Assembly (NCBI RefSeq): GCF_030247195.1
Contig: NC_080672.1
Span: 349,430,413 to 349,494,412 of the forward strand
DNA: 64,000 bases
Source of the DNA: Topomyia yanbarensis
Taxonomy: Eukaryota > Arthropoda > Insecta > Diptera > Culicidae
Reading direction: 5' to 3'
Under the pieces are notes generated by a model, which saw only the letters and a program-made list of their open reading frames with translations, did not search any database and was not told the origin of the DNA. Both the position numbers and the translations under genes were made by a program. Every line of letters starts with the position of its first letter. The stretch's first letter is position 1. This document shows, in pieces, positions 1-11,351 of this stretch.

Positions 1-807
1 TATTCAATGGCCATCGGCCAGGCTCAAAAAGTGTAAGACTATTTACTTGCGGATAGTTTTCCTAAAGTGAACGAAAATTGCTTTTATTTTCACTCGACCA
101 ACTCCGGCCGGTCGCGACGGGTATCGTCGTCAGAGGGAGTGAATGGAAGGGTTTTCGTGCTCAGTGGAGCACGTGTTTGATTTTATGGGCGCAACAATGT
201 CTAAGATTTGTAGACGTACCTTCTCAACTTAGTTTGCACATAGTCACACACCGCAGCAGCAGGCCTACCGCCGCCGCCAAGCCAACAGGCCGCGCAGTCG
301 CCACCATTCAACAACCGCAAACAAATCGATTCAGCAATGGGTGTTTGCTATTTTGGGCGCACTTTGTTTGCACTGTCGATCGTGCCGGAAAGCGTGTTTT
401 AAATGCGTGCTCGTTGTTTCGGTCTCTACGTGAATCCAACTGTAAGCTGCTGCTTATTGCCCTAGTTTTTCAAATGAAGACCTGGATTAACTGGTTGCAG
501 CTATGGAACAGATGGCTTCTTTCTCGAGATTACTTGGTTAGTTGATTTGGGAGACTAACCATACTGTTTGGATCGTTTTCAAAGTTGGTTTCTTAGTCAT
601 TTTGTGTCTTAATATCGTTAAGATTTATCAGTAGTATTAGGTATGTTTATATAATTTGCACTCCAAGCAGACAGTTCTTGCACTATTTGAAAGAGCAATT
701 TATTGCGAATCAGGTTAGAACCTCAACATCTATCAGTTAGGGATTTTGTTCACATCTAATCAACCACACCGTACATGCGTAGCTTGTTTATTACTTATTT
801 CTGATGT
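1..807. other. non-coding stretch with a GCC/CpG-rich segment
   Basis: I recognise no protein here. The segment around 60-330 is unusually GC- and CpG-rich for this AT-rich window, with repeated GCCGCC and CAGCAG tracts. It looks more like a 5' untranslated exon than intron. The 155-codon open frame over 78-545 has no recognisable domain and begins at a TTG, so I do not call it a gene. The rest (550-807) is AT-rich with nothing identified. Confidence 0.3.
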
Positions 808-914
808 TTAACCTTCCGGCAGTCGCACGCTGCTCTAAAAATCAAGCGAAATCGTCTTAGGGCACCAAGGGCTGCTCGTTCAGTGGGCCATAAGTGTGAC
901 TTCCGGAGGGGTAA
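808..914. mobile_element. TTAA-flanked MITE, family T1, copy 1
   Basis: This is a ~100-bp near-palindromic element. The left end reads TTAACCTTCCGGCAGTCGC and the right end reads GTGACTTCCGGAGGGGTAA, so the ends are inverted repeats with TTAA (left) and a one-base-decayed GTAA (right). The same unit occurs at 4217-4340 and 21367-21476 and shares the inner segment GCGAAATCGTCTTAG. A TTAA target with a CC-starting end is typical of piggyBac-type elements. That superfamily assignment is inference because no transposase is present. Confidence 0.75.
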
Positions 915-2419
915 CTATACTTCAATATATGCCACCATACTACCAGGTTGGTATTTGATTCGAAATCGATTATTGCATTTGAGTTGGATTTTTGACCGAA
1001 ATCAGCCAGAATCCAGAATCAAATTCCTTTTGTGTTTGACTATGTTCGCTAGTACCAATAGGCCTGTTTAATTTGTAATTACACACATCCAATGCAACCC
1101 ATACCGCAAGCTCGGTAGACTAATGATGAGCCCTGCAGCTGCAGTCAATTTCTGCTCTGTTCAAACAAACAAAAAAACCAATGCATGAAAATTACACTTG
1201 TCAAACGAAGGAAAAAAGATTGGTTGCGGTTCTCAATGTTTTGTGTACTGACTACATTGGGAGGGGTTCGCATGCAACTATGTGTCTCTACTCTCCTCCC
1301 ATCTCAATAACTGAACCGAATCGCAGTTCCGTTAATGAGATGTGTGTTTCTAGATTAAACAAATATCTGCAGCCGGTATTAGTTATGTTGAGTTGCCCGC
1401 TCTATAGGTTATGAATAGTGTTACACCCTGCGAACAAACAACTAGCTTTACATATAATGTAACGCAATTTTCAAAATTAATCAGTGCCGGTTTGTTGCAT
1501 CCAAATGACGTTTTTTGGCGTTGAAACTCATAGACATAGACGTTTTCTTTTGCCTGCCAGCCTCACATAACACATCTACTCTTTTTAGGTTACATGAAGG
1601 ATATTATTCTGAATTCAGAGCTCACTGAAATGGAATCGCGTAAAAAAAGGTCACACTAGTTGCGGTATTTCTTTATTCAACACGCAATAAAACTCGTTTC
1701 TTTTTCGAGGTTACTACCATATTCCAAAAGCCATGCTTCGAAATTGTCTGTTGCAGCCTGGAATAGTGATTATCAAATAATGTCAAAATATCAAAAACAA
1801 ATATCGCCACATCATCCGATTTTGCAATGCACTGCAGTCCTATCAGCGCACTAAAATGACAAATGTAAGCAATAATCACTAAGGTATATTCAGTTGAAGT
1901 TGTAATCATTTGGTCTACACGATGAAAAGTTTGACATTTTGTGTGCTCATTTTTGTCGAACAAGTTAAAAATACAGAATTGTCAAAAGCAAACCTGTATT
2001 TTGAACTTGTTTACTTTTCGAAGAAAAATTTATCGATATCTGTATTCAGGGTGAACGACCGCCCTCAAGATTGAAGGTAATTAGAAAAGATGTTTGGGTA
2101 ATGTATTAATTTGGTATTATTAACCAAAAATTCTTGCGAAACTGAACATTGACTACGAAAATACAGAGTGCCGTCTTATTGCATTGTCACATGGTTTTTG
2201 CTCGCACGTCTAGCAAAAGACAAATTAGGCGCAAAAAGAACATGTGCAAATACATAGGGACAATGAAAATACAGATTGCCCTTTTTCTAACTGCACAGTA
2301 TTAACGTACATACACATGCTCCTCGTTCGACTAGCGAGTGACGAATGCGGCAAAAAGTACAGACAGGTCTTACATAATTTCCCAATATTCGATTCGATCT
2401 CCCATTTTCTCTATATATT
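915..2419. other. AT-rich DNA, nothing recognised
   Basis: Only short open frames without recognisable domains occur on either strand. I found no splice-consistent conserved exon, RNA gene or bounded repeat. Confidence 0.4.
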
Positions 2420-3389
2420 CAGGGTTGTTACGGTCGCGCGGATTTTGCGACGTTCGCGGATTTTGCGATCTAACATGTTCATTTATCATTTTGTTTAAGA
2501 TGTATACTAATGACTTTCACTTCAATCGCTGGGTACACTAAGTGATGGTTATGTAATTGAGACTCCGTTATGCCGCTTTGTAAATATTTAAGGTGATTAC
2601 GAATAATATGAATAAAGCTCCAGTTATAATTTTTGAAGTTTCATTTAAAAATGTTGAAACACGAATGTTCTGTGTCTTCTTTTCATTTGGATTCAACTAT
2701 AAAGATCTGCATTTTTTAAATTGTTCCGCTGTTTTTTTGACCGGGGAAGTGATTCTAGTGGTTGCATATAGAAGCTTTTGACAACAATCCGTTCACAAAG
2801 CTGAAATCCTGTGCATAACTTTTTGACAAGGTTGGTGTTTATTCGAGTTGGAATCAGGAATCAGAATATATTGGCTCAAATGGCATAGAATTAGTCTCTG
2901 ATACCACCATCTGTGCAGTTCTGAAACATTTCAAGAAACGTCTGTTTCCCGAATGGTGTAATCAAGGCGTCGGACGTTGTTGTGTTCAACAAACTCTGTA
3001 GTGCACAGTTCGAAATATGCGCATTCGGAAAAGTTTCAGAACCGGATCGTAAAGCAAAGCAGTACGTCAAAAATGCGGGTTGGAAAGCTCTATGCTCAGG
3101 TGCTGACCAAATCAAATGGATGCTTCCTTATGGGGTCGCTGAGATGTTCGCAAGAAATACAAGTTTGTTTTTGCGGATAATGTTGCCGGTAAATTGTTGA
3201 TGTGGTAGGGAATCTGCAACTATTGCTGAAAGACTTCGATTTTCATGGCAGCCAACCAGACAATAAAGGCTAGATTCTTAGAAATGTTGCATTTTCAAAT
3301 GCATGTATTTGCTTAACCATTCTTTCAATCGAATTCTTAGGATGAAGCAAAGGTAATAATTTATTTCGCAAAAACAACTGAAACAAAAC

Positions 3390-4045
3390 CATTCGTCATC
3401 ATATCGAACAAATTCACGTACTTTTCTGTAGCTGTCGCTCTTCATTCGGACTATCATTTTCTGCAGTCACGGTCTTGGCCTGCGGATTCCACCAATTCTT
3501 CATTCGACTAATGTCGCTGGAGATTGCGCTTCATTATCGTCCAATACTCCGCTGTTTTACGAAGCTGCGGACAATTTGGTGGATTCTACTCTTTTGGGGT
3601 GAACTGGACTCCATAGTAGTATCATTGTAGCACTCCCTTGTGCTAATGGCAGCTGGGTGAGTTTGTCCAAACATAACCATTCATAATGGGACTTAATGAA
3701 GGTTAATATCCGTTCGTTGAGGAGCTTCCTTTACTTCCGAACTCGTATTATCTGTCACGAAAACGCTGGTTTTTTTGCTACAGGAACAGATCCCTTGCCA
3801 AATCATAATTTTTTCGTCATCTAATCGGCGAAAAATTTGAACAACGGGATTTGTTTGAATTCGGTTATCGCATAGGATCAATCAAAACACATCCATCGAG
3901 TTTCATCACTACCTTATCTAGCAGCCTGGATTCAGGCCACTGTTTAATGCTCGAGACTTTGCATCGGTTGCTTAAGTGTTCGATATTTGCAACCTTCTCG
4001 AAGACGGATCCGCCGCAAAGCACAGCGATCAGCATTCTTTATTAG
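3390..4045 (-). pseudogene. degenerate Tc1/mariner (DD37-type) transposase relic
   Basis: The minus strand translates into broken segments that match the ITmD37E transposase at 26452-27668. In order these are a first-aspartate region reading like LDGCVLID (about 3925), then a strand reading WQGICSCSK (about 3780), then NPPNCPQLRK followed by EYWTIMKR (about 3550). Several stop codons and frame changes separate them, so no protein can be made. The order and spacing of the blocks are as in the family. The second catalytic aspartate (WPDLA-type) cannot be read clearly, and I see no terminal inverted repeats for this copy. Confidence 0.6.
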
Positions 4046-4216
4046 GCTAATAAAATCCGATTGACCTACAACCGCAATTGACGATATGCGGTTCCATTCC
4101 GAGACTTGGTATTCACTATACAGCGTACATACTATAAAAAAATCTCAAAATTTTATCAAGATCGGAGCACAATAACTTGAGTTACAACCTCTAAACCACT
4201 CATAGGTGAAAGTAGG

Positions 4217-4340
4217 TTAACCCACCGGAAGTCGCACGAATAGCCCACTGAACGAGCAGCCGCTGTTGCGCTAAGATGATTTCGCTAGATTTTCAGAGCA
4301 GCGTACACTCAGTGCACTAGCGCGACTTCCGGAAGGTTAA
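4217..4340. mobile_element. TTAA-flanked MITE, family T1, copy 2
   Basis: This is the best-preserved copy: perfect TTAA on both sides, left end CCCACCGGAAGTCGC and right end GCGACTTCCGGAAGG. The interior is in the opposite orientation to the copies at 808 and 21367. It ends eight bases before the TA MITE at 4348. Confidence 0.8.
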
Positions 4341-4347
4341 TGTTGAC

Positions 4348-4668
4348 TAGGGTGATGAGCCCATTAGCGCCATGTTTCTATTATCACCCATTTGAAGCCG
4401 CTGGTTAGAGCAGTGTCTGCCATCTTTGTTCAACGCATTGAGTCAAATGGTAGCGCAACAATAGGGGCACTCGATTCGAGTTTTCGTTGCACTCAAACAC
4501 GAGAATTTAACTGTTTTCAGCTCATTTGTGTTATTATATTGGTTCTTAGCAACGAAGCAAAACTGTTGATGTTAATTTTCACGCATTCCATTGATTGTAA
4601 GGCGACGAGAAATTAACGAATTATTGAGGCACCTTTCTTAGTATGGTGAAAATAAGCACTTTACCCTA
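4348..4668 (+). mobile_element. TA-flanked MITE, family A, copy 1
   Basis: This is a 321-bp element. Its left end reads TAGGGTGATGAGCCC and the right end, reverse-complemented, reads TAGGGTAAAGTGCTTATTTT, so the ends are inverted repeats with TA at each border. Inside are segments such as AGCAGTGTCTGCCATC and TTCAACGCATTG, which recur almost unchanged at 29281-29603 (opposite strand) and, shortened, at 10414-10546. TA borders suggest Tc1/mariner-type mobilisation in trans. Confidence 0.75.
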
Positions 4669-5803
4669 TGTGTTTGAAGTCCAGATTCCTGCGCAATCAA
4701 TAATACAGCTGCAGTCAACTGAGTTCGCAAGAACCATGCATTTATTAAAAAGAATGCAAGTTTTATCATATCCTTTTGTCGTCTTAGTCAATATATCGGC
4801 CCCTTTCAAAAATTAGCAAAAAATTGGAGGAAAAGTTTTTGAACGTTAGTAACTTTCATTGTGCTGAACGGAATCATATTAATTTGCATCAATCACTTGG
4901 AAAAATATTCACCAATATTGTATTGAATTTCGAAGTATGTATGACTTCTATGGGTAGCGCAAAAAATTCCGAAAGAGACGCGAAAAACCCGATGTTTGTT
5001 AGTTCGTGCAGAGCCCTCTCGAAACATTGGATTAATTAATTGAAAATCTACCACACATGTGTTTCACGAACCAATTTGCACAAACACATTTTATGTGAAT
5101 GTATTTACATTTGCAAGCGTGTATATTGCAGAATGTGACAAATTCCCAGTAATAAACGCCTCACCCTATACTCACCTTAGTACCCACGCGGACTAAACGT
5201 GTAACGCCGGCCCTTAATATGATGTACCGAGACCTAATAGAAAATTGTGAAGGTATATAGGTCTCATGCAGGCATTTTTGTGCTAAGTGCTTCATTCATC
5301 GTCCGCTAGTCGAATGAGAAGCATGTGGATGCACGGTCAGATGGTGCGATATGAAGAAGGTAATCAGAATTTTCGTCGCCCATATATTGTTGTGCATATC
5401 TTTGTTAATAAGCCTTATTCTGCTTTATGACGAATCGCTTTTTGGAACGAATGTGGTTTGCATTCTCAATAACGACGTATCAAAATCGAACGGGTGTCAG
5501 ATTCTATCCAAATTACATGTTTTAATAAAACAATTATAACATTGCGTCGAAAATATTTTGCGTTGTAATATTTCAAAATAACTCTGAAAGCTAGGAATAT
5601 TTTTAAGTGCCAAGCCACGATATGTTTAGACTAGTACTAAAAACGGAGGACAATACATAAAGAACTTTCCTATAATTTTCAAATAAAAACCATTGAAAGT
5701 TTTGAAGATTTAAAGGAATTTGAATCCATTTGTTTTCAGAACCGCACCAAATCTCGCGCGGATTTGGCGCGTTTTTATTTTGTCGTCTTCTGTAACAACC
5801 CTG

Positions 5804-6452
5804 AATATACAGCCCTATCTGAAATAGACAGAGTGTTTTAGGCTTTTGCGTTGTTTATACATCAAAATAAAACACATGATTTGTCAATTCTGATTCATGC
5901 AAACCTGATGCAATTCTGTTCAATACAAGTTACTATTCGTTGAAAACCCTACACTCGTTTTCTAGCCGATATTTTGAAAAAGTTAATTAATAGTCACGAA
6001 AAAATATAAGGATAAAGTTGAGGGAGAGGTAAAGCTCCACTGAAAAAGAAAATAATATTTCTCACATTGGTTTTGGTAATATAATTTCCCAAAAATTTAC
6101 ACTCGCAAAAATCTGTATATCTATACATAGAGAATCTTGGTGTTTTTTCGCCAAAAACGCGAGAAAAATTATTCACGCGAAAACGGTAAAACGTACGACA
6201 ATGATGTCTTCTGGGATGTTTTATGATGATCTAATAGCTTTATTCTGATAATGTCGTTATAGTGATTAATCATCCTTGAAGAGATATAACACACAACCGC
6301 AGTTAGCACCCAACATATTATTGATCTATTTAATTTCCCCGCTAGATACCAAGGCCCGTGTTTGTATTATCGTCTGGTGTCACTTTGCAGGCAAGGTACG
6401 ATCACGGTCGCTAGTGCAATAACCACATGTTCTTTTTGAGTCGTCATCAGAT
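5804..6452. other. AT-rich DNA, nothing recognised
   Basis: No coding, RNA or bounded repeat signal was seen. The 60-codon frame on the minus strand at 5994-6176 has no recognisable features. Confidence 0.4.
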
Positions 6453-6470
6453 CCCAGGGATAGCAAAAGG

Positions 6471-7716
6471 GTTAGTGCATCCAGTCTATCTTCTGACCTC
6501 GCACACAGCAGAAGCAAAAAAAAAATTGCTACGCTGTAGCAGAGGCTATAGGCACCAGTGAATCAAGCCAGCTTTTGTTCTATATCAGTGCACCAACAAA
6601 TTGTATCGTTGCCCCCGGCTGCGAAATGAAATGAGTTTGCCAAATGAAACAAAAGTTCCCGTGCTACGGGATAACACGATTTCGATCGACTTTAGTAAAA
6701 CTCGTGTTAGACCCACAGTTCAAGAAGTGGAACAATTAAAGTGAAAATGGAGCTCAATCTCGCTGAAGCTAAGTACATTCAGCTACATCACGTAAAAAAC
6801 CGTGCTTTAGTCACGTTTAGAAGCTTAGCACAGGCCGAAAACTTCATTGCAACAAACAACATGCAAAACGAGATCGAATTTAATAACACCAGAATCAAGA
6901 TGCCCGTACATATGGAAAATGACATGGTGGACGTGCGTATCCATGATTTGGCCCCGCGCACTAGGGAAGATTACATCAAACGAATCATGTCGCAATATGG
7001 AGAAGTAGAATCTGTTACGAATGACACCTGGATAAATTTTTTCACCGGCATTTCCAACGGCGTTCGTATTGTGAGGATGCGAGTGACTAATCCAATACCT
7101 TCTTACATGACTATCGAATGCCTATCACCGAAGGATGGCGTGACCTATAAGCAAACAACGCCAATCACTTATCCCGGGCAGACCCCAACATGCCAATTCT
7201 GTAACCGTACAGCCCACTACGGGAAAACATGCGCCGAAGCAACTAGTCAAAACTCATCTACTACAGCCAACTCTAGCAAACAGCCACTGACACCATCAGA
7301 TAAACCAAAAACAACCCAATTAACCAATAATGCAGGTACAACGACCGCGACAACCGCTTCGAAACCAACAACTAGCATCGCCAATAAAGAAGCAAATATC
7401 GATGAAGACGGATTTACAACAGCGATCCGTAAGAACAAGAAACAAATAAGAACCTTTGATTGTGAAGAGCAAGAAATCAGTCCCATAGACATAGACGGGA
7501 ACGATAACGCGAGAGAAGGCAGACTGAATGTATTAACGATAAAAGGATCTCAACACGCAGCAGCAAACTGCGTCAACAAGTTCTGGCAGACCGACATTCT
7601 TAGCATTTTTTTAATTTTTACTTATTGTAAAAAAATTAAAATACACACGGCTCAGTTGTGCTAACGCATTGAGCCGTTTTAAATAAATCTTTAGATTAAA
7701 AAAAGAGTTAGTGCAT
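6471..7716 (+). mobile_element. non-LTR retrotransposon (LOA-like), internally deleted, with target duplication
   Basis: GTTAGTGCAT at 6471-6480 is repeated at 7707-7716, giving a 10-bp target-site duplication. The element starts at 6481 with a short 5' leader and carries a gag-like ORF1. Around 7595 it jumps straight into its 3' untranslated end, so the whole endonuclease/reverse transcriptase ORF2 is missing. The 3' end holds a strong hairpin (ACGGCTCA at 7647-7654 paired with TGAGCCGT at 7670-7677) followed by an A-rich tail. The LOA-like assignment rests on ORF1 style and the 3' end, which resembles the LINE end at 34043-34098. Confidence 0.8.
6631..7664 (+). pseudogene. gag-like ORF1 of LOA-like retrotransposon, one frameshift
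   Basis: ORF1 proteins of these LINEs bind the element RNA. The natural start appears to be the ATG at 6631, which opens a frame beginning MSLPNETKVP. A one-base loss near 6735-6741 shifts the frame, and translation can be followed from 6741 onward in the new frame. Counting from 6741, residues 43-120 look like the RNA-binding (RRM-like) part. A CCHC zinc knuckle (C151, C154, H159, C164) follows, then a Ser/Thr/Asn-rich linker. The last ~25 residues before the stop at 7664 are 3' UTR read in frame after the internal deletion and are not original protein. With the frameshift and missing ORF2, this copy cannot move on its own. Confidence 0.8.
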
Positions 7717-7762
7717 TGGGCCGGAGTCTCGAAGGTTGCGGGTTCGAATGTCGCCTCTGGGG

Positions 7763-8794
7763 GATTTTTCACATAATTGATTTCGCTTCACTCACCATTT
7801 CGATCAGTTTTTCCCATTGTATGCCATCAAAAATGTCTTTAATAAGGTATTGGTACTTAAGTCAAAAAGCCAAATAAATGAATTAGTCGCGTAGAAGGAA
7901 ACAGTTTTAGGATTCAACAAGCTTATATTTTTAGTCTTCATTTACAATTTTTTCAAGACGAAAAAATGGCGCTCGTGATGACGTTCTGTTTAACATTAGG
8001 TCCGCGTGGAATTCCAAAACTGCGTACAGCCTGCTACCTCAGGGTCCATCTGAAACATAAAACTAATAACGCTCTAAAGTAAACTACATTTATGGGAGTA
8101 GTTACCTAAGAACAGGCAAAAAACTTCAAATTTGACGTAATTATGCGATCTCAAACTTATGAATTGGATGCTTTAACTGACACCGGACGACTTATATCCC
8201 AGGTTTTTAGTAATTATTCGTCGGATTTAAAAATCCGAACACCCGATTTCCCGTGCCATGGACCTTGCTGGATTCTTTTCACTCATTTTTATACTTTCTT
8301 GACCTCCCGGCTCCGTTCATCTGCATTGGAATGACACTTGTATTTATAGTGGGTAGGTGTGTGCGACAGTTTATTACTTTCTTAAGCTTTTTTATATAAA
8401 ACACTGTTCTTTCCTACACATTTGCCGACTGAATTATCTCTTTTACGCTTGCTCCGGTATGCAATAAAATCGACAACGACTGAGCGATGGGTCCTTGTTT
8501 CGATATATTTGCGTTTATTCAACATTGTTTGTTTACTCTGATACTTGCCAGTATGAGCTATTCAGTGCTACCACATATATCTGAATCGTGTTCCGCAAGT
8601 ATGAGATTTTTAAGATTGCTGTAAAAATTCGTCACACATCCATTATATTTACTTCAGTGAATTCGCCGTATCTTCTTTCTCGTTGTTCCGGTCATTCTTT
8701 CCCTATGTATTTTCCATTGGAGTGATATTTATGATCGCGAATCAGTTCACAACCCCATGAAGCAGAACGTGACCATTTTACTACATTTTTAGAA
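7763..8794. other. AT-rich DNA, nothing recognised
   Basis: No conserved coding or RNA signal. Short open frames only. Confidence 0.4.
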
Positions 8795-8818
8795 TCAGTG
8801 TTTATCATAATAATCGGT

Positions 8819-9362
8819 GACGGCGCCGGTGGTTGAGTGGTAAGCGTGACCGCCACACATTCCAGTTGGCCTGGGTTCAGTTCCAGCCGAGGTCGTTGAG
8901 ATTTTTCTGAGGTGAAAAAATCTGTGGTCACGTCTTCCTTCGGAAGGGAAGTAAAGCCGTTGGTCCCCGGTCCATGAAGTTGGTGGATCGATATCTAGTC
9001 CAGGTAGTGGAACCACCTCTCTGACGTCGGTAAAGAAGAAGTAGATCCAACTTCTATACTCTTACTAACAAAAAATATCCTCCTCCCGTGATACTTGTGG
9101 AGTGCGCAGTAGTAGTATAAATATCCGGCCTCTAGCAAAAGCAAGTATCGGACTAACCATTCCTTCCCTTTCCTTTCGCGATCTATGTTCGGGCCTGGCC
9201 GGCGCCGGTATTGATCAAAAACACTTTAGGATTACCAGAAGTTGAACATTGAAAGATGTTTCGCTACTCCCAAGCATAATTATCTACTGATTCCCTGTGC
9301 AACTTCAGCTAGTCCCGATCGATAACGGAGTAGCAGCCAGGGGTGGTCGCACAAGCTCAAGC
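8819..9362 (+). mobile_element. tRNA-derived SINE (Feilai-like) with 24-bp target duplication
   Basis: The element starts GACGGCGCCGGTGG and carries polymerase III promoter-like boxes. The A-box region is TGGTTGAGTGGTAAGCG near 8830 and the B-box is GGGTTCAGTTCC near 8873. A long SINE body follows and the tail is made of AAGCTC units. A 24-bp direct repeat flanks it exactly (8795-8818 and 9363-9386, beginning TCAGTGTTTATC). That is the signature of LINE-machinery retroposition. At ~544 bp it is longer than simple tRNA SINEs. It resembles mosquito Feilai-type SINEs as I know them; family membership needs a library search. Confidence 0.85.
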
Positions 9363-9697
9363 TCAGTGTTTATCATAATAATCGGTCCACGAACAATGGT
9401 TCTTAATTTGTGAACGAATTCATGACGTGACAATTGGATCATGATTCATGAGCCCATCAAAAATGTAAAATAAATGTGAGCAATCCCTTTAGATTTACAA
9501 CTAAGTTCGCGAACCCTACAAAATATGAACGTTTAGGTGATACTGAAGAAGGCTAAATACAATTCCTAGAAACATAATTTATCTTAACATTACTAAATAT
9601 TTTCTTAGTAAAAACGTAACCGTTCCAGGATTCATACACATTTCCCATGTACTTCTAAAATAACAACAGCCCTTCAAAAGCGCGCATCAACATTGTG

Positions 9698-11351
9698 TTA
9701 ATCCTCTAGTTCCCAACACCGCCTCTAGGCGGTCTCTATAAAAATCTAAATAAAACTACTAAAACATGATTGTATGTTGTCATCCGCTCTATCATTTCTT
9801 CCCAACGCTCACACCTTTCATACACACACATTATTTGAATATTCGTAGCTTTCTGTCAAATGCAATTGAAGCTCAAAGTTGAAAACTCGAGGAAAACGTG
9901 GAAAAAAATTATTTTGTGTTTAGTGGTAATCTTCATTAAACAAATTTTAACTATTTTTGGAAATTTCAAAATCTAAAAAAAATATTTTTGAGTAGCCTGT
10001 TACTAGCATTTCACTGTAGATGTTAATTGGTTTAGTGGTATAATTCGGAAGTTTTGGTTTTTTGGTAAAATACTTTGCCCGCCTAGAGGCGGTCTTGGGC
10101 ACCTGAGCGAAAAAAAATTTCAGTCTTTAGTGATTACTTATCGTACCGAAACAAGCATTATGTGCAATTTTAGCTGAAAAGAAGTATGTTTTAAAAACGT
10201 TGGGTGAATGTTGCTGTTAGAATATGGATATTTTTATCATTTAATAATATTTAGGGGGCTAGCTGGCGGAATATTTTTCCTCGTTTTGAATTAGACATAT
10301 GGTGCTGTCTCTAGTTCTGCACTCCGAGTACTGTTTAATCCATTCTCCAATGTGTTTATGTTGCATTAAATTCAGTTTCGTACACGTTGTAAGTGATATT
10401 GAGTTTTCGAGCGTATTAAAGTGAAGAGCCTACTTTAGTCGTATTAGGAAGGGTGCCATTTGAACCAATACGTTGAACAAAGATGGCTAACGCTGCTCTA
10501 ACCAACGGTTTTACATGGTTAGGGCGAACATAGGCTCATTACCCTAAGTATAGTTTTTAAATTTCAGCATTTTTGTTATTTAGGGCTAGTTCAAAGCTAT
10601 TCCTCGAATGACTAGATTTTTCGATAGCGCGCGAAAACAACTTTCCTTGGCCGTATATATAACCACAAGCAAAATTTGTTTTTTTTTGTTTGTTTACTTC
10701 GGAATTTCACCTGAAGAATTTCGAAAATTTAGCTTTTGAATACAAAGTGTGCGCCGAAATTAAAATGCAGGAGTATTGGGGCTGAAAAATAATAACAAGT
10801 CTCGATTGATTTGCAGTTTTATTCAAAAAGCATCTCACGCGATCCATACTTTATCATCAAAAAAGGCCAGGTGGCATCATAGTGCGTATAGTCGTAAATT
10901 GGCGACATTCCCGCGTCACATATTTAAAATTCTGTAATGCAGCTAACAGTCCGCTCTTTTATGCAACGCATTCGCTTTTACACGATCTTCTTAAATTAAA
11001 AACATAAAACATGATAAGTGTAACCAGCAGACCCTGGACTCCCCTACTATAAATTTGAAGTCAATAATTAAACAACCAAAGCACTAGTTTAGGCATTTTG
11101 CGTTCTGATGGAGTCCAAAATATAAGCAACCATCTGTATTCGCTTATGTTGAAGTAACCAGGAAAAAAAGTTTTTATTTTTATTCGCCCAGGTGCCCAAC
11201 ACCGCCTCTAGGCGGCCTACTTATTTTAAGGCTTTAATGAAAAATTCATTACTTTCAAGAATTTTCAGCATTATTTTCGTTTTTCTCATCACGAATCCCA
11301 CCTCCAAAAATTTTTTCAAGCCAAAAAAAAAATTGGGCACTAGAGGGTTAA
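9698..11351. mobile_element. TTAA-flanked element with repeated GCCTCTAGGCGG palindromes
   Basis: TTAA at 9698-9701 and 11348-11351 bounds a 1646-bp element. The left end reads TCCTCTAGTTCCCAA and the right end, reverse-complemented, reads CCCTCTAGTGCCCAA. Next to the left end is the palindrome CCGCCTCTAGGCGG (about 9719). It recurs at about 10081 in the inverted setting, with CTTGGGCACCTGAGCG, and at about 11207, preceded by CGCCCAGGTGCCCAAC. The last two form a second, inner inverted pair, as if one copy had been invaded by, or duplicated around, another. No transposase is visible. TTAA borders point to a piggyBac-type MITE. Confidence 0.6.
10414..10546 (-). mobile_element. TA MITE family A, shortened copy
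   Basis: This matches the middle and one end of the TA MITEs at 4348 and 29281: GGAAGGGTGCC, then TTGAACAAAGATGGC, then GCTCTAACCAACGG, ending in CATTACCCTA. About half of the unit is missing internally. It lies inside the TTAA element at 9698-11351 and so inserted after it. Confidence 0.65.

Larger units (their letters stand above)
2420..5803. mobile_element. possible hAT-like element remnant bounded by short inverted ends
   Basis: CAGGGTTGTTAC at 2420-2431 has an exact inverted partner at 5792-5803. Both are followed inward by CGCGCGGATTT-like sequence. Ends beginning CAGGG are common for hAT elements. The flanking 8-mers (TATATATT and AATATACA) agree at only five of eight positions, so the target duplication is doubtful. 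The interior holds a mariner relic and two MITEs, so if real this is a much-invaded element without its own transposase. Confidence 0.25.
6453..7762 (+). pseudogene. tRNA-like sequence split by a retrotransposon insertion
   Basis: Removing the insertion and one copy of its target duplication joins 6453-6480 to 7717-7762 as a 74-base tRNA-like sequence. The 7-bp acceptor stem is CCCAGGG with CTCTGGG. The anticodon arm is TTGGG/CTCGA around CCGGAGT (anticodon GGA, but C at position 33). The T arm is GCGGG-TTCGAAT-GTCGC. A five-base variable loop is present and a T-run follows. The D arm is weak (GCA/TGC). It is therefore a tRNA pseudogene or the head of a tRNA-derived SINE rather than a working tRNA. 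The insertion falls between the D arm and the anticodon arm. Confidence 0.55.

Noticed and set aside
78..545. 155-codon open frame
   Set aside because: It starts at TTG, shows no recognisable domain, and its composition follows the underlying GC-rich, probably untranslated sequence.
2891..3260. Possible second mariner fragment on the + strand (KFVFADNVAGKLLMW-like reading near 3160-3225)
   Set aside because: Too short and spread over frames to separate from chance; left out of the features.
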